Positions 1 through 7,813 of a stretch of DNA of 64,000 nucleotides are shown here, piece by piece. Made by a program: the position numbers and the translations under genes. The notes under the pieces were generated by a model, which was not told where the DNA came from, did no database searches, and saw nothing but the letters and a program-made list of their open reading frames with translations. Source of the DNA: Bradyrhizobium lupini (GTDB taxonomy: Bacteria; Pseudomonadota; Alphaproteobacteria; Rhizobiales; Xanthobacteraceae); contig NZ_CP162553.1 in assembly GCF_040939785.1 (NCBI RefSeq), forward strand, positions 6,963,001 through 7,027,000, read 5' to 3'. Within the stretch, counting starts at the first letter, position 1, and every line of letters starts with the position of its first letter.

Positions 1-73
1 GCGAAGTCCGTCGGCAGCATCGATCTGACCGTCAACGATCGGACCGCGCGCGCCGTGCGGCCCGATCACTTCG

Positions 74-874
74 TCAATAGCGTTCGGCGACGAAGTTCAT
101 CCCGCGCAAGGGGGCCTGGTCATTGTAACGTCCCTTGTCGGAGCGCTTCGGCAGCTTCACCTCGTCCTTCTTGATCCGCTTGTGCGGGATAGCCTCCAGG
201 ATGTGCGCGATACAGTTCAGCCGCGCCCGCCGCTTGTCGTCGGACCGAATGATGTACCATGGGGCGTCCTTCGTGCTCGTCTTCTTGAGCATCAGGTCGC
301 GCGCGCGCGAATAATCATACCAGCGCTTGAAGGATTCGAGGTCCATCGGGCTCAGCTTCCATTGCCGCACCGGATCGTCGATGCGGGCGTGGAAGCGGCG
401 CTCCTGCTCGTCCATCCCGACCTCGAGCCAGATCTTGATCAGGATGATGCCGCCGTCGATGACGTACTTTTCCATCTGCGGACAGAGCGAGAGGAAACGA
501 TCGTGCTCGGCGGGCGAGCAGAATCCCATGACATATTCGACGCCAGCGCGATTGTACCAGCTCCGGTCGAAGATCACGATCTCGCCGCCCGCCGGAAACT
601 GCTTCATGTAGCGCTGGAAGAAGAGCTGCGTCTTTTCGCGATCCGATGGCGCCGGCAGCGCCACCACCCGGAACACGCGCGGGCTAACCTTTTCAGTGAT
701 CGCCTTGATCGTGCCGCCCTTGCCGGCCGCGTCGCGGCCTTCGAACAGGACGATGACTCGAAGCTTGTTTTCCTTTACATAATCCTGGAGATGGCAAAGC
801 TCGATCTGGAGCTTTTCGAGCTCCTTCTCGTAGTCCTTGCGCTTCATCCGCTCTGAGGCTTCGTCCTTTGCCAT
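74..874 (-). CDS. ppk2: Polyphosphate kinase 2 (PPK2) family protein
   Basis: PPK2 enzymes are cytoplasmic and move phosphate between polyphosphate and nucleotides. The 266-aa product has the family's P-loop, GRDAAGKGG (residues 46-54), and the lid/Walker-B-like segment FDRSWYNRAG (102-111). Length matches single-domain class I PPK2 proteins. The ATG at 874 is preceded by GGAG about 5 nt upstream, which supports this start. It is the leftmost complete gene and is followed on the same strand by no gene I can see in bases 1-73. ADP versus GDP preference cannot be told from sequence. Family call is firm. Confidence 0.95.
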   Translation of the reverse strand: MAKDEASERMKRKDYEKELEKLQIELCHLQDYVKENKLRVIVLFEGRDAAGKGGTIKAITEKVSPRVFRVVALPAPSDREKTQLFFQRYMKQFPAGGEIVIFDRSWYNRAGVEYVMGFCSPAEHDRFLSLCPQMEKYVIDGGIILIKIWLEVGMDEQERRFHARIDDPVRQWKLSPMDLESFKRWYDYSRARDLMLKKTSTKDAPWYIIRSDDKRRARLNCIAHILEAIPHKRIKKDEVKLPKRSDKGRYNDQAPLRGMNFVAERY

Positions 875-910
875 GCCGCTCCGCCTTCTCTTAACTCGGC
901 CGAAACGTGA

Positions 911-1363
911 TCAGTCGCCCCAGGAAATGATGACGCCGATGTCGCCGGGCACGCCGCCGGGAAAATCGATGACCTGATAGCCGATGCGATAGCCGCGCGG
1001 CTTGAGGTATTCGGACCAGAGCTCGAAGATCTCTTTTGGAATTCCCGTCAGCGTTTTCTCCCAGCCCGCCTCCATTTGGTTGATCGCGCGGCCCTTGTCG
1101 GTGCACAGGGTATTCGGGAAGCGATAGACCTGCACTTCGGTCAGGCCGTTGCGAACCGCGCGCTGGATGATGGTCGAGGCGAGCTTGATTTTCTCCTCCT
1201 CGGATTTTCCGGACGGTTTGCTTAGCCGTTCGATCAAGTCGCGTTTCTCGGCTTCGGCCGCGGCGGCGAGGCGAACATATTCCTCGGCCTTTCTGGCTTC
1301 CTCGAGCGCAGCTTCCTTGCGAATTTGCAGTGCGTTGGGAATGAGCTCATCGATGCCGGGCAT
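911..1363 (-). CDS. Conserved hypothetical protein, 150 aa
   Basis: I do not recognise the family. Residues about 14-60 are rich in Ala, Glu, Arg and Lys and look like a long charged helix or coiled coil. The C-terminal half, about 70-150, is a compact mixed region ending in a hydrophobic/glycine-rich stretch (GVPGDIGVIISWGD). There is no signal peptide or membrane segment, so it is probably cytoplasmic. An AGGA lies about 11 nt upstream of the ATG. It lies 36 bp upstream of ppk2 on the same strand and may be co-transcribed with it. No function is proposed. Confidence 0.75.
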   Translation of the reverse strand: MPGIDELIPNALQIRKEAALEEARKAEEYVRLAAAAEAEKRDLIERLSKPSGKSEEEKIKLASTIIQRAVRNGLTEVQVYRFPNTLCTDKGRAINQMEAGWEKTLTGIPKEIFELWSEYLKPRGYRIGYQVIDFPGGVPGDIGVIISWGD

Positions 1364-1523
1364 GATTGGTGCGTTCCTGGCTTGCTGTGGGATCGGAGTC
1401 AGGGCTAAGGTATGGCTCGCGCCGTCCGGACCTTTGATTCATATCAAGCAATTTTCTCACCTGCGCGGCCACGGTAACGAGCCGGCGCGCAGAACGCCCT
1501 GATCCCTTCTGTGGAGGCGACCA

Positions 1524-1955
1524 TTGACCGAGCAAATTCATCCGTTGGCCCCGCATCATCTGCCGTTCTATCTCGCGCCGGGAAGCGGCACGGACGTGCT
1601 GATGGTGATGATGGGGATCTTCCTGATCGGCAGCGTGCTCTGGGTCGGTACGCTCTATTGGAAGCTGCACAGCCTCCCCGAACGAATGGCGCACAAGTCG
1701 CAGAAGCTGCAGTTCGAGATCGTGGCCGTGCTGGGCATCATCTCGCTCTTTACGCACATGCACATTTTCTGGGTGGCCGGCCTTCTGCTCGCAATGATCG
1801 ACCTGCCGGATTTCGGCACGCCGCTGCGGAGCATCGCAGGCTCGGTCGAGAGAATCGCTGACGCGGCGCCCGGTGAGGGCCGCGAGCCCGAACTGCCAAT
1901 CCTGCCGCCGGTCGAGAAGCCGATCGTCAAGGGGAAGGAACACAGCCATGTTTGA
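1524..1955 (+). CDS. Small two-TM inner-membrane protein (DUF3302-like)
   Basis: The 143-aa protein starts at TTG, with GGAGG 6 nt upstream that decides the start. There are two hydrophobic helices, at about residues 23-46 and 67-90. The second (ISLFTHMHIFWVAG) resembles the DUF3302 proteins that pair with HlyD-like adaptors, such as E. coli YiaW/YibI. The C-terminus is soluble and Pro/Glu-rich. It overlaps the following HlyD-type gene by 8 bp, so the two are probably translationally coupled partners in the inner membrane. The DUF assignment rests on resemblance and neighbourhood only; the membrane topology is seen directly. Confidence 0.75.
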   Translation: MTEQIHPLAPHHLPFYLAPGSGTDVLMVMMGIFLIGSVLWVGTLYWKLHSLPERMAHKSQKLQFEIVAVLGIISLFTHMHIFWVAGLLLAMIDLPDFGTPLRSIAGSVERIADAAPGEGREPELPILPPVEKPIVKGKEHSHV

Positions 1956-3180
1956 GCTCATGTTCTGCTCTCTTCTGACCATCCTGCCGGACTACCTCTA
2001 CCGCCGCTATGCCCAAGGCAAACGTTTCGGCAAAGAGATCACGTTCTTTTCCATTTGGTACGAATTGCGATGGGGCATCACCGGCTGCCTGATGCTCACG
2101 ATTTCTCTGATCACGATGATCTTCTACTTTCATCCGTCGACGACCTCGGCCACGCTCTATTTCCGCACGGTGCCGATCCTGCCCGAGGGCTCGGGCCGCG
2201 TCGCGGAAGTCAATGTCGGCTACAGCGAGGCCGTGAAGAAGGGAGACGTGCTGTTCAGGCTGGACGGTTCGAAGCAGAAGGCTGCGTTGGAAACAGCCAC
2301 CCGCAAGATCGCCGAGGTCGACGCTGCGATGACAAGCGCCGAAAACGACGTCGTCAAAGCCGAAGCGCAGATCCAGGAAGCCAAGGCCAGCCTTCAGCAG
2401 GCCAAGGACGAGCTGGATGTCAAGACGGAGTTGCAGCGCCGCAACCCCGGTATCGTCCCGCAGCGCGATATCGAGAAATTACAGGTCGTGGTCAACCAGC
2501 GGCAGGCTGGTGTGGACTCGGCCACCGCGTCCAAGACGTCAGCGACATTGCGGCTTTCAACGCTGTTGCCGGCTGAAAAAGCGAGCGGCCAGGCGGCGTT
2601 GGCGGAAGCGCAGGTCGATCTGGACAAGACCTTCGTTCGCGCCGGTGTCGACGGCCGCGTGGAGCAATTCCTGGTCCGCACCGGCGATGTCGTCAATCAG
2701 CTGATGCGCCCGGCCGGCGTGCTGGTTCCGGACGGCGCCGGCAGGCGCGCCTTGCAGGCCGGCTTTGGTCAGATCGAGGCGCAGGTGATGAAGGTCGGCA
2801 TGGTGGCGGAAGCAACCTGCATCTCGAAGCCGTGGGTGATCATTCCCATGGTCGTCACCAGTGTCCAGGACTACATCGCAGCCGGGCAGTTCCGAAGTGG
2901 CGAGCAACTGATAGAAGCGCAGAACGTCGGCCGGCCCGGCACGATCCTGGCCTTCCTTGAGCCGCTCTATAAGGGCGGACTTGAAGGCGTGACGCCGGGC
3001 AGCAGCTGCATCGTCAATGCCTATACCAGCAATCACGAGGAGATATCCGCAAAGGAGACGGGCACGGGTCGGGCCGTCGCTCTGCATGTTGTCGACGGTG
3101 TCGGCCTCGTGCACGCCATGCTCTTGCGAATTCAGGCGCTGCTGCTGCCGATCAAGACGCTGGTGCTGAGCGGGCACTGA
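1948..3180 (+). CDS. HlyD/EmrA-type membrane fusion (periplasmic adaptor) protein
   Basis: The product is 410 aa from the ATG at 1948, which has a GGGGAAGGAA purine-rich site just upstream; a longer frame to 1873 is possible but unlikely. One N-terminal TM segment (about 42-62) is followed by half of a biotinyl-lipoyl fold (83-107), an alpha-helical hairpin (about 110-215), and the second lipoyl half with a beta-barrel region. This is the order seen in HlyD/EmrA/YibH adaptors. No ABC or RND pump gene is adjacent; the neighbours are a two-TM protein and a TAXI-like protein, as in YiaV/YiaW-type pairs. It probably spans the periplasm from the inner membrane. Substrate unknown. Confidence 0.88.
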   Translation: MFELMFCSLLTILPDYLYRRYAQGKRFGKEITFFSIWYELRWGITGCLMLTISLITMIFYFHPSTTSATLYFRTVPILPEGSGRVAEVNVGYSEAVKKGDVLFRLDGSKQKAALETATRKIAEVDAAMTSAENDVVKAEAQIQEAKASLQQAKDELDVKTELQRRNPGIVPQRDIEKLQVVVNQRQAGVDSATASKTSATLRLSTLLPAEKASGQAALAEAQVDLDKTFVRAGVDGRVEQFLVRTGDVVNQLMRPAGVLVPDGAGRRALQAGFGQIEAQVMKVGMVAEATCISKPWVIIPMVVTSVQDYIAAGQFRSGEQLIEAQNVGRPGTILAFLEPLYKGGLEGVTPGSSCIVNAYTSNHEEISAKETGTGRAVALHVVDGVGLVHAMLLRIQALLLPIKTLVLSGH

Positions 3181-3248
3181 CCGGCTTCGCTTTGGTTTGA
3201 ATCGCACGTCGGTTCAGCGATGCGCCTCAGTTGAGCCGGTCTGGCATC

Positions 3249-4661
3249 ATGAGCCAGTCCGACCACCCAGCGCATATTCACTATGAGCGCCACATGGTCC
3301 CCGCAAAAATGCCGATCTGGCTTCGTTCCTTCATTGTCGCCAGCGCTGTTGTGCTCGTGCTTGGAGCGGGCCTGTTCGGCTACCGCTGGTACTCTCACCC
3401 GACGACGCTGACCATCGCGGTCGGGTCGCTGGATGGCGAAGCCACGCGTCTGGTATCGGCGTTGGCGAGCCGGCTTGCCGTGGTGAACGCCCCGGTCCGG
3501 CTCAAGCTTGTGGAAACCACCAACGCGCTTGATGCTGCCGAGCAGTTTGCGGCGGAAAAGGTCGAGCTTGCTGTCGTCCGCGGCGACGTGGGCGACCTAT
3601 CGCAGGCGCAGGCCATCGTGGTTCTCGCCCATGCCGTTGTCCTGCTGGTTGCGCCGCCGGGCTCCTCCATTACCGAAATCGCTGGTCTGAAGCGCACCAG
3701 CGTCGGCGTGATCGGCGGCGAGATGAATCGCAAGGTCGTCGACGTCCTCAGCGACGAATACGGCCTTGGACGCGCCAACGTGACATTCCGCAATCTCCAA
3801 CCGGCAGACGCGCGGCGGGCACTCGATGCCAAGGAGGTACGGGCTATTCTGATCGTCGTTCCCCTTGCGGAAAAGTATCTCGCCCTCTTGCGCGGCCTCT
3901 TTCTGCAGACGCCGAAGACCGCGCCGGTCCTCCTTCCCGTCGAGGCGGCTGGTGCCATCGCTGAAAAGCAGCGCGCCTATGAAAGCTTCGATGTCCCGAA
4001 GGGCACGCTGCGCGGTTCGCCGCCTGTCCCGAGCGAGGATCTTACCACGCTGCGGGTTTCGTTCTATGTGGTCGCGCAAAAGCAGCTCAGCGCAGAGGTG
4101 GCGGGCAGCCTGGCCGACGCGCTGATTAAGGCGCGCAGGGACCTGCTCGGCGAATTGCCGATCCTCTCGCAAATGACCGCACCGAGCACGGATTCGGACG
4201 CCTTCCTCCCGGTTCATCCTGGCGCCGCGGCATTCTACAACGGAACGCAGCAGAGCTTTCTGGACGAATGGGGAAACGCGATCTTCCTCGCGCCCATGAT
4301 TTTCGGCGGCCTCATCTCTATATTGGCGGCGGCTTGGAAATTCCTTCAGGTGCGTGATCCTTCTAAGGACGAACGGGGCCTGGACTTACTGTATGCACTG
4401 GGCGCGCGGATACGCAGGACGGAGGCGGAGGCCGAACTGTCCGATATCGAGGTCGAGATCGACCGGGTGCTCCAGGGCCAGCGCGCCAAGGCCGCTGCAG
4501 GAGACGAGAATGCGCTCGATGTCTCCACCCTGAATGTAGCCGCGCACCGCCTTCAAAGCCTGATCCACGATCGCCGGATCTTACTTTCTGCGCGGCTGGG
4601 CAGCAGCGGCCAAGCGGTGCGGCCGGACATCGATCGGATCGAACGTCCGGCCGCGGAGTGA
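3249..4661 (+). CDS. Membrane-anchored TAXI-family (TRAP-type) binding protein
   Basis: The product is 470 aa from the ATG at 3249; a TTG at 3231 would add six residues. An N-terminal TM helix (25-46) is followed by a periplasmic-binding-like domain of the NMT1/TAXI type (about 53-330). That domain contains LTIAVGSLDG and the stretch GLKRTSVGVIGGE typical of TAXI solute receptors. A second TM helix lies at 343-366, followed by a charged cytoplasmic tail. Classical TAXI proteins are free periplasmic receptors for a TRAP permease. Here the receptor is tethered at both ends and no TRAP permease is adjacent, so a sensing or scaffold role with the HlyD-like neighbour is more likely than uptake (inference). 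Confidence 0.8.
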   Translation: MSQSDHPAHIHYERHMVPAKMPIWLRSFIVASAVVLVLGAGLFGYRWYSHPTTLTIAVGSLDGEATRLVSALASRLAVVNAPVRLKLVETTNALDAAEQFAAEKVELAVVRGDVGDLSQAQAIVVLAHAVVLLVAPPGSSITEIAGLKRTSVGVIGGEMNRKVVDVLSDEYGLGRANVTFRNLQPADARRALDAKEVRAILIVVPLAEKYLALLRGLFLQTPKTAPVLLPVEAAGAIAEKQRAYESFDVPKGTLRGSPPVPSEDLTTLRVSFYVVAQKQLSAEVAGSLADALIKARRDLLGELPILSQMTAPSTDSDAFLPVHPGAAAFYNGTQQSFLDEWGNAIFLAPMIFGGLISILAAAWKFLQVRDPSKDERGLDLLYALGARIRRTEAEAELSDIEVEIDRVLQGQRAKAAAGDENALDVSTLNVAAHRLQSLIHDRRILLSARLGSSGQAVRPDIDRIERPAAE

Positions 4662-4694
4662 ATAGCTCCGACCTCCGGGAGAGCTCCATCTTCT

Positions 4695-4708
4695 TTGATC
4701 TTGATCAA
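4695..4708. promoter_or_regulatory. FixK/FNR-type operator
   Basis: TTGATCTTGATCAA is a perfect TTGAT-N4-ATCAA palindrome, the consensus site of FixK/FNR/Anr regulators. Its centre (4701.5) lies 64 bp before the ATG of the DUF3300 gene. If the site works at the usual -41.5 position, transcription would start near 4743 and leave a leader of about 23 nt carrying the AGGGAGG ribosome site. It is the only such perfect site I noticed in an intergenic position in this window. Binding itself is inference. Confidence 0.7.
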
Positions 4709-4765
4709 TAGAAGACACTGATCGTCCAAGATGCTTGGTCCAACGGGAGCTCAAGGGAGGACGTG

Positions 4766-6409
4766 ATGCTTCGTTGCGGGAACACTCTGATCGCGATGGC
4801 GTTGCTCTTGGCGATGCCTGTCGCCGCAGTAGCCCAAACCGCAGACGCTCCGGCGGCCCCAAGTAGCGGAGTCCAAACCGCCGGCAAGCCTCTATCGGCT
4901 GCTGAGTTGCTCAAGCCCGAGCAGCTCGAAGCTCTGGTCGCACCGATTGCGCTCTATCCGGACGAACTGCTTGCAAACGTGCTGGCCGCGTCCACCTATC
5001 CCTTGGAAGTCGTTCAGGCCGATCGCTGGCTGAAAGAGCGCAAGACTCTGAAGGGTGATGCCCTGAAGACTGAAGTCGAGAAGCAGCCTTGGGATGACAG
5101 CGTCAAGGCGCTGGCCTCAACCGCCGAAGCGTTGGCCATGATGAGCGACAAGCTCGACTGGACCAGGGCGCTGGGCGACGCCGTGCTCGCGCAGCAATCG
5201 GATGTGATGGATGCGGTCCAGCGGCTGCGGACCAAGGCTTATGACAACAAGAAGCTGGTGACCACCACGCAGCAGAAGGTGACCGTGAAGTCCGAGGAAA
5301 GCAGGCAGGTGGTCGTGATCGAGCCGGCGGTTCCCGATACGATGTACGTGCCGTACTACGAGCCTGCGACGGTCTACGGCGCGTGGCCCTACACCGAGTA
5401 TCCACCATATTACTTCGGCTACCCGTCCTACATCGGCGCAGGCGTCGTCGCGGCGGGTCTCGCGTTCGGCACAGCCTGGGCCATCGGTCGCTGGGGCAAT
5501 TATTGGGGCGGCGGCTGCAACTGGGGTAACCGCAACGTCTATATCAATCACCGCACCACCAACATCGGAACTGGCTGGCAGCACAATCCGTCGCATCGCC
5601 AAGGGGTACGCTACAACAACGCCAACGTTCAGCAGCGCTTCGGCAATAGCAATCTGAAGGCCGGCGCCGCCGACCGCATGGATTTCCGCGGCCGCGACGG
5701 ACAGCAAGTCTTGAAGCCGGGACAGGATCGGCCTGGTGGCGCAGATCGCGCTGGGGATCGTGCGGCAGATCGCGCTGGCGAGCGAGGTGGCGACCGTCAA
5801 GGCGCCGGGGATCGCGCCAAGGCGGGAGGCGATCGCGCCAAAGGCGGTGGCGATCGCGCGGCCAAGGGCGGTGGTGCCAAGAATGCCGGCGCAAAGAGTG
5901 CTGGCCCTAAAGCGGGCGGCGCCAAGGGTGGGGGCGCCAAAGCCGTGAACCGCGGTGGTAGCGGAAGCGTGCTGAACGTGTCGTCGGGCCGCTCGGCGGC
6001 CGCAGCATCGGCGCGTGGTCATGCGAGCATGGCGAGCATGGGACCGCGCGGTGGCGGTGGCGGAGGTGCGAGCTTCGCCGGCCGAGGCGGCGGCGGAGGC
6101 TTCCAGGGTGGCGGAGGCCGTGGTGGTGGTGGCGGCGGACGGCGTTCCGATATCGCGCTGAAGCATGACGTCGTTCTGCTCGGCCATCTCGCAAGCGGTC
6201 TTGGTTATTACCGCTTCAGCTATATCGGCAGCGACAAGGCCTATGTCGGCGTCATTGCGCAAGAAGTCGAGGACGTGAAGCCGGTAGCCGTCACCCGCGG
6301 AGCCGACGGCTATCTCCGGGTCTATTACGAAAAGCTCGGTCTGAAATTCCGTACCTATCGCGACTGGCTCGAGAGCGGCGCGCGGATTCCTGGCGAGGTG
6401 ACGCCATGA
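4766..6409 (+). CDS. DUF3300 exported protein with C-terminal S74-like domain
   Basis: The product is 547 aa; ATG at 4766 with AGGGAGG 5 nt upstream (a GTG at 4763 is the alternative). The signal peptide is residues 1-23 (AVA/QT). The DUF3300 domain follows at about 45-280, with hallmark segments IALYPDELLANVLAAS and YVPYYEPATVYG. Next comes a low-complexity stretch of Asp/Arg/Ala/Gly/Lys repeats (GDRAKGG-like units, about 315-400) and a poly-Gly region. The last 89 residues (459-547: DIALKHD, YYRFSYIG, VGVIAQEVEDVKP, DGYLRVYYEKLGL) resemble the intramolecular-chaperone (peptidase S74) domain of tail spikes. It overlaps the DUF2950 gene by 4 bp. Function unknown; probably envelope or surface located. 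Confidence 0.85.
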   Translation: MLRCGNTLIAMALLLAMPVAAVAQTADAPAAPSSGVQTAGKPLSAAELLKPEQLEALVAPIALYPDELLANVLAASTYPLEVVQADRWLKERKTLKGDALKTEVEKQPWDDSVKALASTAEALAMMSDKLDWTRALGDAVLAQQSDVMDAVQRLRTKAYDNKKLVTTTQQKVTVKSEESRQVVVIEPAVPDTMYVPYYEPATVYGAWPYTEYPPYYFGYPSYIGAGVVAAGLAFGTAWAIGRWGNYWGGGCNWGNRNVYINHRTTNIGTGWQHNPSHRQGVRYNNANVQQRFGNSNLKAGAADRMDFRGRDGQQVLKPGQDRPGGADRAGDRAADRAGERGGDRQGAGDRAKAGGDRAKGGGDRAAKGGGAKNAGAKSAGPKAGGAKGGGAKAVNRGGSGSVLNVSSGRSAAAASARGHASMASMGPRGGGGGGASFAGRGGGGGFQGGGGRGGGGGGRRSDIALKHDVVLLGHLASGLGYYRFSYIGSDKAYVGVIAQEVEDVKPVAVTRGADGYLRVYYEKLGLKFRTYRDWLESGARIPGEVTP

Positions 6410-7323
6410 TGGGTTTGAAGTCGCTTCGTCTCGCCATCTTGCCGGCCATTATTGCGGTGGGGCTCCTGAGCTCGCCATCCCTTGCGCAGCAGTCCTATCC
6501 GACACCGGAGGATGCGGCAGCGGCGCTCGCTGCCGCCGTGAAAAGCGGGCCGGACCGGGCCATCCTGAAAGTCCTCGGCAGCGCTGCCGAGGACATCGTT
6601 TCCTCCGGCGACGAGGTCGCCGACGTCGACATCCGGAAACGCTTCACCTCGATGTATGATGCGAAGCATGCGATCAAGGCGGAAGGTAACAGGAAGGCAG
6701 TGCTGATGTTGGGTCCGGACGACTTTCCGTTCCCGATTCCGCTCGTCAACACCAGGACCGGCTGGGAATTCGATACCGCCGAAGGCCGCATTGAGGTGCT
6801 GTATCGCCGCATCGGCCGCAATGAACTCGACGCGATCCAGACCAGTCTCGCCTTTGTCGATGCCGAGAACGAATACGCCGACAAGGATCGCGGTGAGGGT
6901 ACTGGCGTGTACGCGCAGCGCATCGTCAGCAGTGCCGGCAAGAAGGACGGGTTGTTCTGGCGCGACGACAGCGACCAGAGCCCGCTCGGTGCATTGGCGG
7001 CGCAGGCTTCGGCCGAAGGCTACAAGGCCGAGGAGGGGCCGGCGCCCTATCATGGCTACTATTTCCGCATCCTGAAGGGGCAGGGATCGAACACGCCAGG
7101 CGGCGCGCTGAACTATGTCGTCAACGGCAAGATGATCGGAGGTTTCGCACTGGTCGCCTGGCCGGCCGAGTACGGCAATTCCGGCGTCATGACCTTCCTG
7201 GTCAACCATGCGGGCGTTGTCTACCAGAAGGATCTCGGGCCTCGGACCAAGGTCCTCGTTTCCCGCATCAGCGCGTTCGATCCGGACCAGACCTGGAAGA
7301 AGCTGGATGGTGCAAAACCCTGA
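6406..7323 (+). CDS. DUF2950 family exported protein
   Basis: The 305-aa protein has an N-terminal signal peptide (about 1-27, ending PSLAQQ) and a DUF2950 domain over most of the rest. Family-typical stretches are TGWEFDTAEGR, VYAQRIVSSAGKKDGLFW and PYHGYYFRILKGQG. It overlaps the preceding DUF3300 gene through ATGA. DUF3300 and DUF2950 are commonly encoded together in proteobacteria, so they probably act in one periplasmic or surface complex whose role is unknown. It would be under the same FixK-type box. Its end overlaps the start of the next frame by 17 bp. Confidence 0.9.
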   Translation: MMGLKSLRLAILPAIIAVGLLSSPSLAQQSYPTPEDAAAALAAAVKSGPDRAILKVLGSAAEDIVSSGDEVADVDIRKRFTSMYDAKHAIKAEGNRKAVLMLGPDDFPFPIPLVNTRTGWEFDTAEGRIEVLYRRIGRNELDAIQTSLAFVDAENEYADKDRGEGTGVYAQRIVSSAGKKDGLFWRDDSDQSPLGALAAQASAEGYKAEEGPAPYHGYYFRILKGQGSNTPGGALNYVVNGKMIGGFALVAWPAEYGNSGVMTFLVNHAGVVYQKDLGPRTKVLVSRISAFDPDQTWKKLDGAKP

Positions 7324-7772
7324 GCGACGCACGCAGATCTTGCGTGGGCTTCTTTGGCGTTTGGCAGGCCTCGTGCTGCTCGCACTCCTTATCCCGACGA
7401 CCCCATCGTTTGCACAGGCATCCGCGCAGGTCCGGATCAAGATCGTAAAGGCGGGGCTGCTCGTGGGCGGTGGCGCTGGGCGGCGTGCTGACCTATCGCG
7501 GCCGCCATCATCCGTTCCGCATCAGCGGGGTAAGCTTGGGTTTTACCGTCGGCGCTACCGTTGGGTGGCTCGAGGGCTGGGCTTCAGGCATTCGAGAGGT
7601 CAGCGATTTTGCCGGCGCATACAGCTCGGTCGGTGGCGGGGCTGCCCTGATCGGCGGCATCAATGGCGCTCAGCTGCGCAACGACAAAGGGGTCACGATG
7701 GTGCTGCAGGGACCAAAAGCCGAGGTGGAATTCGCCGCTAGTCTCAGCACAATCATGATCTCTCTGAAGTGA
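7307..7772 (+). pseudogene. Small exported protein, frameshifted
   Basis: Two frames together encode one protein. The first starts at the ATG at 7307 (signal peptide LAGLVLLALLIP...SFAQA, then VRIKIVKAGLLVG). Near 7465-7475 the homologous sequence passes into the +1 frame (ALGGVLTYRGRHHPFRISGVSLG ... to the stop at 7772). The joined protein, about 154 aa, resembles a small exported rhizobial family with the layout 'VRI-V-KAGF-VG-GGG-L-Y-G--YP--I-GVSLG'. Removing one G from GGGCGGTGGC restores a single frame. It is third in the DUF3300-DUF2950 operon. It is either a real inactivating insertion or a sequencing error. Confidence 0.7.
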
Positions 7773-7813
7773 GCGCGCGCGAAAGGCGGAATGGTCGTGA
7801 CGGTCCCGTACCG

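Noticed and set aside
1..73. Possible end of a gene at the left edge
   Set aside because: All frames here are too short to judge and the only open + frame continues antisense into ppk2.
5736..5960. Repetitive GC-rich tract, considered as a CRISPR-like or tandem-repeat locus
   Set aside because: The repeats are short, in frame and imperfect, and encode GDRAKGG-like protein repeats of the DUF3300 protein; there are no spacers.
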